Shown in pieces: positions 9,035 to 16,700 of a stretch of 64,000 nucleotides of DNA. The first letter of the stretch is position 1. Every line of letters begins with the position of its first letter. Both the position numbers and the translations under genes were made by a program. A model generated the notes under the pieces. The model was given only the letters and a program-made list of their open reading frames with translations. It did not search any database and was not told the DNA's origin. The stretch comes from Nonlabens sp. (GTDB taxonomy: Bacteria > Bacteroidota > Bacteroidia > Flavobacteriales > Flavobacteriaceae): positions 300,189 through 364,188 of the forward strand of contig JAHDIQ010000002.1 of the NCBI GenBank assembly GCA_020630715.1, in the 5' to 3' direction.

Positions 9035-9538
9035 ATGCAACAGTTAAAAGATCGCTGGGATATCACCCATAATTACCAATTCATATTTTTACTTTTTGGG
9101 ATCATAGGCTTACTAGGATGTGGTTACTTTGTAGCTTCTGCCCTTTTGCCATCTTTCTTTGAAGATCTTATGTATGAATTGATCTTTATATTAGTTGCAA
9201 CGCTGGTTTTTTCATTTGTATTCTATAGAATTTGCATGTGGCTTTTTCCTAAGTTGATTCAAAAGTGGAATATTAAAAATCGCTGGGAAATAGTGGTGAT
9301 ATTTATCGTATTTGCGATAACAGGATCAGCATCTGCTAGGTTGTCTGGTCCATTCATGGAATTGCTGGGCTTAGATCGATTAACCACAAATCCATGGATT
9401 TTCTGGCCGTTACGCTTAATTATCATTTTTCCTATCTACCAAGTAACTCTTGTAGTTATAGGATGGATATTTGGACAGTTTAAGTTCTTTTGGTGGTTCG
9501 AAAAGAAGATGTTGAAGCGATTTGGAATTAATTTGTAG
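9035..9538 (+). CDS. DUF6787-like integral membrane protein
   Basis: A 167-residue protein with four hydrophobic segments (about residues 15-36, 43-66, 83-102 and 122-148), consistent with a polytopic inner-membrane protein. Conserved-looking blocks include WDITHNYQF at the N-terminus and NPWIFWPLRLIIIFPIYQ near residue 118. I place it in the DUF6787 family by pattern and by its pairing with the DUF6146 gene. It is the last chromosomal protein gene before the tRNA. Confidence 0.8.
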   Translation: MQQLKDRWDITHNYQFIFLLFGIIGLLGCGYFVASALLPSFFEDLMYELIFILVATLVFSFVFYRICMWLFPKLIQKWNIKNRWEIVVIFIVFAITGSASARLSGPFMELLGLDRLTTNPWIFWPLRLIIIFPIYQVTLVVIGWIFGQFKFFWWFEKKMLKRFGINL

Positions 9539-9574
9539 CTAGCGCTTAATTAATCGGTTTAAATTTTTCAACTT

Positions 9575-11263
9575 TTACAAATAGGTATATATTTGCAATC
9601 GCTTTAAAAAAGCAAAAAAGGTCGCATAGCTCAGTTGGATAGAGCACCTGCCTTCTAAGCAGGCGGTCGTAGGTTCGAATCCTACTGCGATCACTAAACG
9701 GGAATTTTCAATGTTATTTTGAAAGTTTCCGTTTTTATTTACTTCTAACTTATCTGATAACCAAGCGATTTGAGCAAAAATAGAGTTTACTCTAAAAGTT
9801 TGAACTCTCTTGTTTTTGAAGTCATACCCTAAACCGTCTGGGAAGACCATATATTGGAGTTTCCGTTTTGTTTCTAAATCTCCAGAACTCCATAATGACG
9901 GGAGGTTAAGAGCGTATTTTAACGCTAAGCTTATTGACTTTTTAAGGTTTGAACTATCGAAGCTATGATTTGATAAATTTTCTCGTTTTCCTTTTATTTC
10001 AGCAGATAGTTTTGCTTTGAATTTATCATATTGAGCTTTGTTTATCTCTTCAAAAACATAGCGCTCTTCAAGTCTGTCTAGCTTGTTTTCTAGACTTAGT
10101 ACTTCTTTATTTAGTCTTTCAGATTCTTTAATGCCTTCTTTATTCATTTTCACGAAAGTGTCATAAACAAGTTCTTGAAGTGGTGCAACGTACTTTTTTT
10201 CTTTTAATTGATATGATGCTAAGAGTTCTAAAAACTCTTGATGAAGCTTTTTTGCACTTCTATTCTCTTTGCTTCCTTTTCTTCTATTCTTGTAATAGTA
10301 CAAGCCCTTTTTCTTAACGATAAATCCAGTGTAAGGTGTTCCGCAAGCAGTAGAGCGTAGAAACGTTTTAAGAGGTAAGTTTTCATCGTCTCTACTGTAA
10401 TTTCTAGTTTCTGCTCCTGCATTGAGAAGATTATGAATTTTGAGGAAGACTTGACGACCAATCAGCGCTGGATGTTTACCTTCTATTATTTCTCCTGGAA
10501 TAAGGCTATTTACAATTAAACCACAGTAGAACGGATTTCTGAAAAGGTCACTGAGTTTCTTATCGCTGATGTTCAATCCTTTCTTTTGTAATCGTTTGGC
10601 AATCTCAACGTGAGACATATTATCATTAGCCTTCCAGAGAAAGGCTTGCTTTAATAATTTACCATCTTTTGTAATAACGAAATTGGGTGTTTTCCCTTTT
10701 CCAGGATTCGAATTGGTATAGCCAAATGGATATGCACCAGTCCAATGACCTTTGCGCAGTTTTTCTTGCATTCCAGACACAGACTTATCTCTTCTCAATT
10801 CATTATCAAACTGAGAAAACATATAATATAAATTCTGTTGAAATGAACCAGCACTCGTTGAAGTGTCGACTTCTTGCGTTGCTGAAATAGTAACAATTCC
10901 TTGTCGTTTGAGCTGGTCACTTATGTATGCTCCGTTAGCACCAGTTCTTGAGAATCGGTCATAAGAGTAAACAATAATGTATCCGATATTACTTCTGCGT
11001 TTTACATAGTTGAGCATTTTCTGAAATTCCTTACGCTCATCACTTTTTGCAGACTCATAAGTGCCGCCAAAGTACTCAACGACTTCTAAATCTTTTTTGG
11101 TGGCCAGCTGTTTGCAATATTTCAACTGTGTTTCTAAACTAGCATTATTTTCAGCCTGCTCTTTAGTTGATACACGTGTATAAATAACGGCTTTACCATC
11201 TGTGCGTAGTTTTATGGATTTTCCTTCTTTGGCAAATTGGCTAAATATTGTTAAATCTTTCAT
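9575..11263 (-). CDS. large serine recombinase (integrase)
   Basis: A 562-residue site-specific recombinase that presumably integrates and excises the element. The resolvase catalytic domain is at the N-terminus: VIYTRVSTKEQ with nucleophile Ser32, and the arginine-containing YSYDRFSRTGANG near residue 100. A recombinase domain (PFGYTNSNPGKG onward) and a coiled-coil region (residues ~380-440) follow. The usual zinc-ribbon cysteines are mostly missing: a TACG remnant is present but the second CxxxxC pair reads NRRKGS. The last about 30 residues are antisense tRNA-Arg (VGFEPTTACLEGRC) and chromosome, so the C-terminus in the excised circle must differ. Confidence 0.9.
   Translation of the reverse strand: MKDLTIFSQFAKEGKSIKLRTDGKAVIYTRVSTKEQAENNASLETQLKYCKQLATKKDLEVVEYFGGTYESAKSDERKEFQKMLNYVKRRSNIGYIIVYSYDRFSRTGANGAYISDQLKRQGIVTISATQEVDTSTSAGSFQQNLYYMFSQFDNELRRDKSVSGMQEKLRKGHWTGAYPFGYTNSNPGKGKTPNFVITKDGKLLKQAFLWKANDNMSHVEIAKRLQKKGLNISDKKLSDLFRNPFYCGLIVNSLIPGEIIEGKHPALIGRQVFLKIHNLLNAGAETRNYSRDDENLPLKTFLRSTACGTPYTGFIVKKKGLYYYKNRRKGSKENRSAKKLHQEFLELLASYQLKEKKYVAPLQELVYDTFVKMNKEGIKESERLNKEVLSLENKLDRLEERYVFEEINKAQYDKFKAKLSAEIKGKRENLSNHSFDSSNLKKSISLALKYALNLPSLWSSGDLETKRKLQYMVFPDGLGYDFKNKRVQTFRVNSIFAQIAWLSDKLEVNKNGNFQNNIENSRLVIAVGFEPTTACLEGRCSIQLSYATFFAFLKRLQIYTYL
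9588..9595 (+). promoter_or_regulatory. tRNA-Arg promoter -7 box
   Basis: TATATTTG, an exact TAnnTTTG match, ends 24 bases upstream of the tRNA. The -33 region is only weakly recognisable. Confidence 0.45.
9620..9693 (+). tRNA. tRNA-Arg (anticodon TCT)
   Basis: The full cloverleaf can be drawn: the acceptor stem GGTCGCA pairs with TGCGATC (one G-T), D arm GCTC...GAGC, anticodon stem CCTGC/GCAGG around loop CTTCTAA with anticodon TCT, and T arm GTAGG-TTCGAAT-CCTAC. The discriminator is A9693, and CCA is not encoded. The gene is intact, and the integrated element begins at its 3' end, as is usual for tRNA-targeting integrases. Confidence 0.97.
9696..9738. terminator. hairpin terminator after tRNA-Arg
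   Basis: A 16-bp stem (9696-9711 with 9719-9734, two G-U pairs) and a 7-nt loop are followed by TTTTTATTT on the plus strand. It can terminate tRNA-Arg transcription. Because it lies at the element's left junction and inverted repeats are typical of serine-recombinase sites, it could also be part of the att site. Confidence 0.65.
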
Positions 11264-11264
11264 T

Positions 11265-11438
11265 CTAACTTGTGTTTATTAAATGCTGACAGACAATTTG
11301 TGTTAGTTGTTTTAAACTACCTAATTCTTCTTCAGCTTCTTCTTTTGAGTAATCTTCAAATCCATCGAAGGACTTTAACCACTCGGTATTATATTTTTCT
11401 TCTTTTACTTTTTGCTCTTTAGCAACCGAATCTAACAT
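11265..11438 (-). CDS. small acidic protein beside the recombinase
   Basis: A 57-residue ORF starting ATG at 11438 and ending one base before the recombinase start codon. The sequence (MLDSVAKEQKVKEEKYNTEW, then a Glu-rich middle and LKQLTQIVCQHLINTS) is charged and helical. The tight spacing suggests it is translated with the recombinase and could be a recombination directionality or accessory factor, but nothing in the sequence proves this. Confidence 0.55.
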   Translation of the reverse strand: MLDSVAKEQKVKEEKYNTEWLKSFDGFEDYSKEEAEEELGSLKQLTQIVCQHLINTS

Positions 11439-11559
11439 TTTAACTTCCTAATCAATTGCTCCAAACTTTTTGGTTACAACTGAATCTGAAATAATGACCC
11501 TTATGGTCTTACTGTTTAGCTTTGAGTAATTCAATCACTAAACCTTATGCGGCATTGGT

Positions 11560-11835
11560 TTATTTAACCTTTGTTCTGATGGTGCGGTTGATGTAAACTA
11601 CACGGCCATCATTTTGTTTAATCTCAATATTTTGGTAATCGTGTTCCTTCAGGATATCTACAAACTTCGTTCGTTCTTCAATTCGCTGGGTACTTTCTAT
11701 CATATCAATGCGTCCGTTACGTTGGGTGACTTTAATCGATTCAAACGCCTGCTGGCGAAGCATTTTTAAAACCTGCTTTTCTTCCTTTGACAGGTTCATA
11801 AATTCATCCTTTGTCAATTCTTCTTTTTCCATCAC
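11560..11835 (-). CDS. unknown protein with internal duplication
   Basis: Ninety-one residues, highly charged. Two similar segments, SIKVTQRNGRIDMIESTQRI (about residue 33) and NIEIKQNDGRVVYINRTIRT (about residue 69), suggest a duplicated beta-hairpin unit. The ATG overlaps the stop of the repressor gene (ATGA overlap), so it is in the repressor's transcript. I do not recognise the family. Confidence 0.6.
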   Translation of the reverse strand: MMEKEELTKDEFMNLSKEEKQVLKMLRQQAFESIKVTQRNGRIDMIESTQRIEERTKFVDILKEHDYQNIEIKQNDGRVVYINRTIRTKVK

Positions 11836-12536
11836 CCCTCGTTTTTATTTTCCAACAGTTGTCTCAATAAAGTTATTTCACGCTTCATTGCTTCGTCTAG
11901 CTTTTGACGTGTTTCAACAAGTTGCTTATCGAGCAGTTCAAGCTTTTCTTCAAAATACTTTCTCATATCCTGCATTTCTATTGACCTCGCTTCAAAAAGC
12001 TTTTCAAACTTTAATGCAGATTGCTTGCTCTCTGTCTGTATAGAAGAGATAATTTCTAAAAATTGCTCCACTCGTTCCCTATCCATCTGAGAGATAAAGT
12101 TGTTGATCATCGTATTTACTTCGACAACCTCTACAAGAGTATTTTTAGAACCAGCAGCTGCTGTGTTTATGCCTTTTATCTCTCCTTTTCCTGCGTGAAT
12201 GTTTGTTGAATTTGCTCCTGAGCTATTGATTCCGTTCCCAGAAACCGTAATATTCATAATCGTGTTAGGTTTATACTGAAGGGATTTATCTTCTGCGTAG
12301 AAGTAGTTCATATCTACGTTAAACGCTTTTGCAAAATTTATCAAAGCGATATGAGGTATGTGCTTACTTCGTCCTCTTACTGCCGAAATAATACTGCGAT
12401 TGTTTGGGTACACCGCTTTTCCTATAGCGCTGTCATTTGCTGGTTTTATACCGAGCTCGGTGTTAATTGCGATAACTTCATCTACTGCTTGGATGAACTT
12501 GTGGTCTATGTTATCTAACAGGGGATTTTCTTTCAT
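11832..12536 (-). CDS. CI-like repressor with HTH and coiled coil
   Basis: A 234-residue regulator. An N-terminal helix-turn-helix of XRE type (DSAIGKAVYPNNRSIISAVR, about residues 38-57) is followed by a conserved linker (INFAKAFNVDMNYFYA). Next comes a glycine/serine/asparagine-rich beta segment (residues ~95-130), then a long coiled coil (~165-232). No LexA/CI autoprotease serine-lysine pair is visible, so control by RecA-stimulated cleavage is not supported. It is divergent from the small HTH gene at 12722, with palindromic operators between them. Confidence 0.75.
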   Translation of the reverse strand: MKENPLLDNIDHKFIQAVDEVIAINTELGIKPANDSAIGKAVYPNNRSIISAVRGRSKHIPHIALINFAKAFNVDMNYFYAEDKSLQYKPNTIMNITVSGNGINSSGANSTNIHAGKGEIKGINTAAAGSKNTLVEVVEVNTMINNFISQMDRERVEQFLEIISSIQTESKQSALKFEKLFEARSIEMQDMRKYFEEKLELLDKQLVETRQKLDEAMKREITLLRQLLENKNEG

Positions 12537-12601
12537 CTTTAGTAAAGTATTGTCTTTAAAAGGATTAGTAATTTAAATAATAATTTATTATAAATATTGG
12601 T

Positions 12602-12664
12602 AGCATTATTACATCCTACGTCACAAAATTATATATATTTGGCATCATAAACAATAATAATGCT
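12602..12664. promoter_or_regulatory. inverted-repeat operator pair
   Basis: AGCATTATT (12602-12610) and AATAATGCT (12656-12664) are exact inverted copies in the divergent repressor/Cro-type spacer. A related GCATCATAA lies at about 12642. They are likely half-sites of the repressor; this is inferred from position and symmetry. Confidence 0.5.
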
Positions 12665-12679
12665 GTTTTATTTTATAGT

Positions 12680-12695
12680 ATCATTATATAATGAT
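12680..12695. promoter_or_regulatory. 16-bp palindromic operator
   Basis: ATCATTATATAATGAT is a perfect 16-bp palindrome that ends 26 bases before the ATG of the HTH gene at 12722. It shares the CATtATT core with the neighbouring half-sites, which is expected for a phage-like switch. Confidence 0.55.
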
Positions 12696-12721
12696 GTCAA
12701 ATATTTTATTAAACTTTTACA

Positions 12722-13012
12722 ATGTATTTACAATCAGAAATCAAAACCGTCCTTTTAAAGATGGAAAAGCTATACGATAGCCCCATTACCGTACTCACTA
12801 AAACCTCTGGCTTATCACGACCAACGGTTTCTAAGTTTTTCAACAAACAGACCATAAAACCTAGCAGTACAGAAACCCTTTACGAATTATGTCTCGACCT
12901 TATTGAAGCCAAAGAGAAAAAGAGACAAACCTCTTTAAGGAGAGAGCAAAATCTTTTTAAGGAATCACAACGAGAAACTAGCGGTAAAACACAAACCGCA
13001 CTCAACCTTTAA
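12722..13012 (+). CDS. small HTH protein (Cro-like)
   Basis: Ninety-six residues with an N-terminal helix-turn-helix, ITVLTKTSGLSRPTVSKFFN (about residues 21-40), followed by a short helix and a basic, glutamine-rich tail. It is divergent from the repressor and first in the plus-strand direction, the usual position of a Cro/anti-repressor. DNA binding is clear from the motif; the Cro role is inferred. Confidence 0.7.
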   Translation: MYLQSEIKTVLLKMEKLYDSPITVLTKTSGLSRPTVSKFFNKQTIKPSSTETLYELCLDLIEAKEKKRQTSLRREQNLFKESQRETSGKTQTALNL

Positions 13013-13090
13013 AATACAATGCTATAACAGCAAGCAAGACATACCACTTCACTGACAGTATTTTACTGAGGTGTGGTTATCTCTTTCTAA

Positions 13091-14332
13091 ATGTCCATAA
13101 TACACTACGCTACTGCATTTAATGCATTAGATACTTATGTAGAAAACTACAACGGCAATACAAACTCCCTGTCAGAACAAGTAAGACAGGCTATGATTCT
13201 CACTACTCGTGAAATCATAAAGATTTACTCGCTTTCTCTTCTTAAAGCAAATAGTATCGGATCTGTTGACCTACAGAATCTTCCTCCTTTAAGAACAAAC
13301 AATGTTCAACTGGCTAAAAAAGCAAATGCCAGCATAAGAACCATCCAAAGACATATTACTCGCTTAAGAGAAGCCAATATCATCACCGCAAAAAAGTGGC
13401 GTGGTTCTAAGGCAGATTATGAGCTTTTTATCAATCCCGATATCCTGTTGGTAACTGGTAAAAAAGTGGTTGATAACCCTAAAAACCTCCTTAAAGAGCC
13501 TCAAAAATTAAATGCTGAAAATCAGCACTTTAAAGAAATTCAAACGCCAACTTGTCCTCATACAGATACTAGTAACAATGGTTACATAAATAATATAATA
13601 ATAGCGGTTGATAAGTTGAAAACAACAATGAGTTCGTTACCACTCACAAAGCCTCAACGGTCACGCAACGCTACTGGTAACACCTTTACAGGATACACAG
13701 GGAAAACAGCCCCTAAAAAAAATGATGATGCAGGGGAAACAGTGCGGAACAGACGAGTCACAGAGCAAACTGGTGCCGAAATTTCGGAAGCCGATGTGGC
13801 TCGTTCCGCCTCCCTTTCTGTGTATATAAAAAGTCTCTGGACGCTTGCGCGAAACACTCTTTACAAAAATCATTATCTCACTCAAAGTCAAGAAAAACGA
13901 GCATTGGAACTATTGCGACTTTGGTACGAACCTGTCTCTGACAAAATGATGTCAAAAGTGCATCAAGTCTATGTGGAACGTATCGCAATGGTAGAGAAAT
14001 ACATTACCAAAGATTCCGAAAGGAGATTTGTACAACTGCCTCATCAATACTTTGACCCTAAGAACCCAAGCGGATTTACAGGCACTCGCAAGTGGTATAA
14101 CGACCAGAAAAAGCGAGAGCTCGAAGTACAGCAAAAGCTTATTCTACACGCACAAATCAGGCGCTTTCTGAATAATGAAAAGAAGGACACCACAAAGCAA
14201 AAGCCTCGATTAGAACTCTATAAATCTTGTGAAACGCGCATAGGAAAGCTTGGTCAACCTGAACTATTAAAAGCATTTCACGCTGCGGTTTTAAACCACA
14301 GCACGCACACTTATTTACAATTTAATACCTAA
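13091..14332 (+). CDS. winged-HTH protein, candidate replication initiator
   Basis: A 413-residue protein. A winged helix is visible at about residues 70-125 (NNVQLAKKANASIRTIQRHI, a wing ending in YELFINP). The middle (~150-230) is low-complexity and hydrophilic. The C-terminal part (~240-390) is helical and contains a HQYFDPKNPSGFTGTRKWYN stretch. This N-terminal DNA-binding layout in the first early gene resembles phage and plasmid replication initiators, but I cannot assign a family. A GC-richer stretch at 13.7-13.8 kb stands out. Confidence 0.55.
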   Translation: MSIIHYATAFNALDTYVENYNGNTNSLSEQVRQAMILTTREIIKIYSLSLLKANSIGSVDLQNLPPLRTNNVQLAKKANASIRTIQRHITRLREANIITAKKWRGSKADYELFINPDILLVTGKKVVDNPKNLLKEPQKLNAENQHFKEIQTPTCPHTDTSNNGYINNIIIAVDKLKTTMSSLPLTKPQRSRNATGNTFTGYTGKTAPKKNDDAGETVRNRRVTEQTGAEISEADVARSASLSVYIKSLWTLARNTLYKNHYLTQSQEKRALELLRLWYEPVSDKMMSKVHQVYVERIAMVEKYITKDSERRFVQLPHQYFDPKNPSGFTGTRKWYNDQKKRELEVQQKLILHAQIRRFLNNEKKDTTKQKPRLELYKSCETRIGKLGQPELLKAFHAAVLNHSTHTYLQFNT

Positions 14333-14335
14333 CAA

Positions 14336-14821
14336 ATGAAAAACAAAAAGCAACAAAATCGCAACCTGAGCGCAAAACTCAAGGGTGCGTTAACCGACTT
14401 GTCTGTAGACATCTTCGGTTATGAAAAAATGGTTTCAAAAAACATCATAAGCAGAACTACTTACATCTCAAACCGCATTCAAGTTCCTAAAGAACGGTTG
14501 TTCATTCGCATCTTTCAAGTCGAGCATAAAATCAAGTCATTGCTTTATGACAAGGATAAACCGTTGAGTACTATCCCTACAGAAGACCTAACGTATTTTT
14601 TCTTAGACGAACAAACGGCTGCTTTGGGAAGCATTAAAAATAAGATTGCTTTTAGCATCAAGCAGTATTTAAAAGATTTCGCGGAAGCGAACCGCATAGA
14701 CGACCATAGAGTGCGCATCTGGATACACGTAAAAGACGAACAAGTTCACGTTAGAGCCTTTCATAACGAAGAGTTCATCAAACAAATCCCACTCAATTCA
14801 CTCATCAAATACTTTAAATAA
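14336..14821 (+). CDS. unknown early-region protein
   Basis: A 161-residue soluble protein without signal or membrane segments, basic at the N-terminus (MKNKKQQNRNLSAKLKGALT) and mixed alpha/beta afterwards (VRIWIHVKDEQVHVRAFHNE). It starts three bases after the wHTH gene and overlaps the next gene by one base, so it is in the early operon. I do not recognise the family. Confidence 0.6.
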   Translation: MKNKKQQNRNLSAKLKGALTDLSVDIFGYEKMVSKNIISRTTYISNRIQVPKERLFIRIFQVEHKIKSLLYDKDKPLSTIPTEDLTYFFLDEQTAALGSIKNKIAFSIKQYLKDFAEANRIDDHRVRIWIHVKDEQVHVRAFHNEEFIKQIPLNSLIKYFK

Positions 14822-15099
14822 TGGCACAGAAAAAAGGCTGGAAACTTGGACAGGATTCCTATACAAAAATGATTGTTTGGTTTAAAGACGGCAACGTCCG
14901 CACGATGTATTCTATCGATTGGAAACACAAACTATCCCGAACGAGAAGCAAAGAAACAGGCTTAGAACGCTTTCGCAAAAAGATAAAACAGTACGGACCA
15001 CTTGCTGGTACTATCGAAATTTATGATAAAGCCACCGGTCAGCGCATTGCAAAGTATTATGAAGGCATCCAAAAAGAACTCCCAAACGACTTACAATGA
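14821..15099 (+). CDS. unknown small basic protein
   Basis: Ninety-two residues, lysine/arginine-rich, beginning MAQKKGWKLGQDSYTKMIVW and containing a probable beta-hairpin followed by a basic helix (TGLERFRKKIKQYG). It overlaps its neighbours by one and four bases, consistent with translational coupling. No family was recognised; the basic character could fit a nucleic-acid-binding accessory protein. Confidence 0.6.
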   Translation: MAQKKGWKLGQDSYTKMIVWFKDGNVRTMYSIDWKHKLSRTRSKETGLERFRKKIKQYGPLAGTIEIYDKATGQRIAKYYEGIQKELPNDLQ

Positions 15100-16253
15100 G
15101 AACGATTAAAGAACTTCAAGAACGTTTAAAACCAAATAATTCTTTTCAGGCTCGATACAATATCGAGCCTGATGATAAAGTGCATTTGCTCTACGTAAGT
15201 CCCACACTTAATGCCACAGGTTATTACCGAATGATAGCGCCTGCCTTAGAAATCAATAAATCACAAACTCACAAAGCCATTATTACCAGCATTGAAAATA
15301 ACGACTTCTCGAGAAAGCTATCGGACTTTGTGAATCAGCTAGATGAACGATTGATAACTTGGGCAGATTACATCATTTTTCCAGCACTATTCAGCGATTT
15401 TGGATACTTATTACAAGCCATAAAAACACTAAACCCACGGGTGCAATTGGTTATGGATGTAGATAGAAATTACTTTGCTTTGCCTCTTTCAATTCCGCTT
15501 TCGCGAAAGCTAACCCAAGAAAAACTCAAGTGCTTTGAGACCAACTTAGGTTTGATGGATTTAGTTACAGTAGCCAATGTGTCGTTCCAAAACTTTCTGC
15601 AAAAGTTGATAGTAGACCGATTACCTGAGTCCAATGTTTTGGTACAATACCTGCCTAGTTTGGTATCTAAATTTGGCTTTGAAGAAATGCCACCGCTTAA
15701 AAGAAACACCTCAGAAAAATTACGAATTGGATTCATAAAACCGACGGAAGAAGATTTGCTATCCCTTAAGGAAGTACTTTTAAAAATGTGTGCTACTTTT
15801 AAGGACAACATACAATTTGTATGCCTCGGGAAGCCCCATTCTTCTGAGGAAGGAGACTTGCTCCTTAAGGAAGTAGATTGCGAAATTCACAACTCCGCTT
15901 CTTTCACAAGCTATTTTGAAAAACTAAACAGCTTAACGCTTGATATCGTTTTGTTACCTGCTAAGGAAGGACTTTATAACAGACACCAAAATATCCAGTC
16001 GTTTTTAGAGCTTTCGGCATTTGGGATTCCAGTAATTGCTTCTATACATCATCCAGTTTCCAAGTTTATCGTTGATGGCGAAATTGGATTTGTAGCTGGT
16101 GAAGTTCCTGAGTGGTTAGACTTCCTATCTGTAATTTTAAATCAAGATTTGGAATACAGGTCTCGATTGTCTTCATTTATCGTCAAAAACGTCTGGAAAA
16201 ATCATAGCTATTCACAGACCAATATGGAGTATCTATTAGACATCTTTATTTAA
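15096..16253 (+). CDS. GT-B-like glycosyltransferase
   Basis: A 385-residue protein with two Rossmann-like halves. The N-terminal half has LLYVSPTLNATGYYRMIAPALE (about residue 31). The C-terminal half has LRIGFIKPTEEDLLSLKEVL and the family-4-like segment QSFLELSAFGIPVIASIHHP near residue 310 that usually binds the nucleotide sugar. No membrane segment is present. In viruses such enzymes modify DNA bases or surface glycans; which applies here is not visible. The gene holds two CCTTAAGG sites and one GCTTTCGCGAAAGC palindrome. Confidence 0.7.
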   Translation: MRTIKELQERLKPNNSFQARYNIEPDDKVHLLYVSPTLNATGYYRMIAPALEINKSQTHKAIITSIENNDFSRKLSDFVNQLDERLITWADYIIFPALFSDFGYLLQAIKTLNPRVQLVMDVDRNYFALPLSIPLSRKLTQEKLKCFETNLGLMDLVTVANVSFQNFLQKLIVDRLPESNVLVQYLPSLVSKFGFEEMPPLKRNTSEKLRIGFIKPTEEDLLSLKEVLLKMCATFKDNIQFVCLGKPHSSEEGDLLLKEVDCEIHNSASFTSYFEKLNSLTLDIVLLPAKEGLYNRHQNIQSFLELSAFGIPVIASIHHPVSKFIVDGEIGFVAGEVPEWLDFLSVILNQDLEYRSRLSSFIVKNVWKNHSYSQTNMEYLLDIFI

Positions 16254-16700
16254 ACAATTCCCTAAATCAACCAGTGATTTTTTGATTTAGGGAATCCATA
16301 AAGTACCGCTTCAATCATTCCAATTTATCCCACCCATAAATTCAAAACCCTTACCATTCATACGATTAACCATTTCAAATTAATTTTAAATTAATCCCAA
16401 CGTACCAAAGTACATTTCTGTTAAGTCAATTCAGAGTCTCATAAAATTATATTTATCCTGAATCACAAGAAAAACAACCTTCTTAAGGAAAGAGTTTTCA
16501 AGATGAAGGACATAAATGGAGCTATCGATTACAGAAAATAAAAAGAAAAAAGGCATAGAACTCTCCTTTAGCGAGGAACTAACAAAAACCCTAAAAACCT
16601 TCCTTAAGGAAGTAGGTTTTAAAAGCACTGTTCGAGATAATTTAATTTGGTATGCAGATGCACATCCTGCTTATCAAAATTTTGCTACTTCCTTAAAGGA
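15764..16700. repeat. cluster of CCTTAAGG palindromes
   Basis: CCTTAAGG occurs at 15764, 15863 and 16602. CTTAAGG at 16482 and CCTTAAAGG at 16691 are variants. All sit in the consensus TTCCTTAAGGAAGTA and mostly encode LKEV/LKEA inside two adjacent genes. An eight-mer is expected about once in this whole window, so the clustering is notable. Confidence 0.6.
16257..16295 (+). terminator. strong hairpin after the glycosyltransferase gene
   Basis: A perfect 14-bp inverted repeat (16257-16270 and 16282-16295, arm ATTCCCTAAATCAA) with an 11-nt loop, starting 3 bases after the stop. No long T-run follows, so it may be a weak terminator or an mRNA-stabilising hairpin. Confidence 0.6.

Noticed and set aside
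9575..9700. C-terminal AVGFEPTT-type residues of the recombinase as a real domain.
   Set aside because: They are the reverse complement of the tRNA gene and adjacent DNA, not a conserved protein region.
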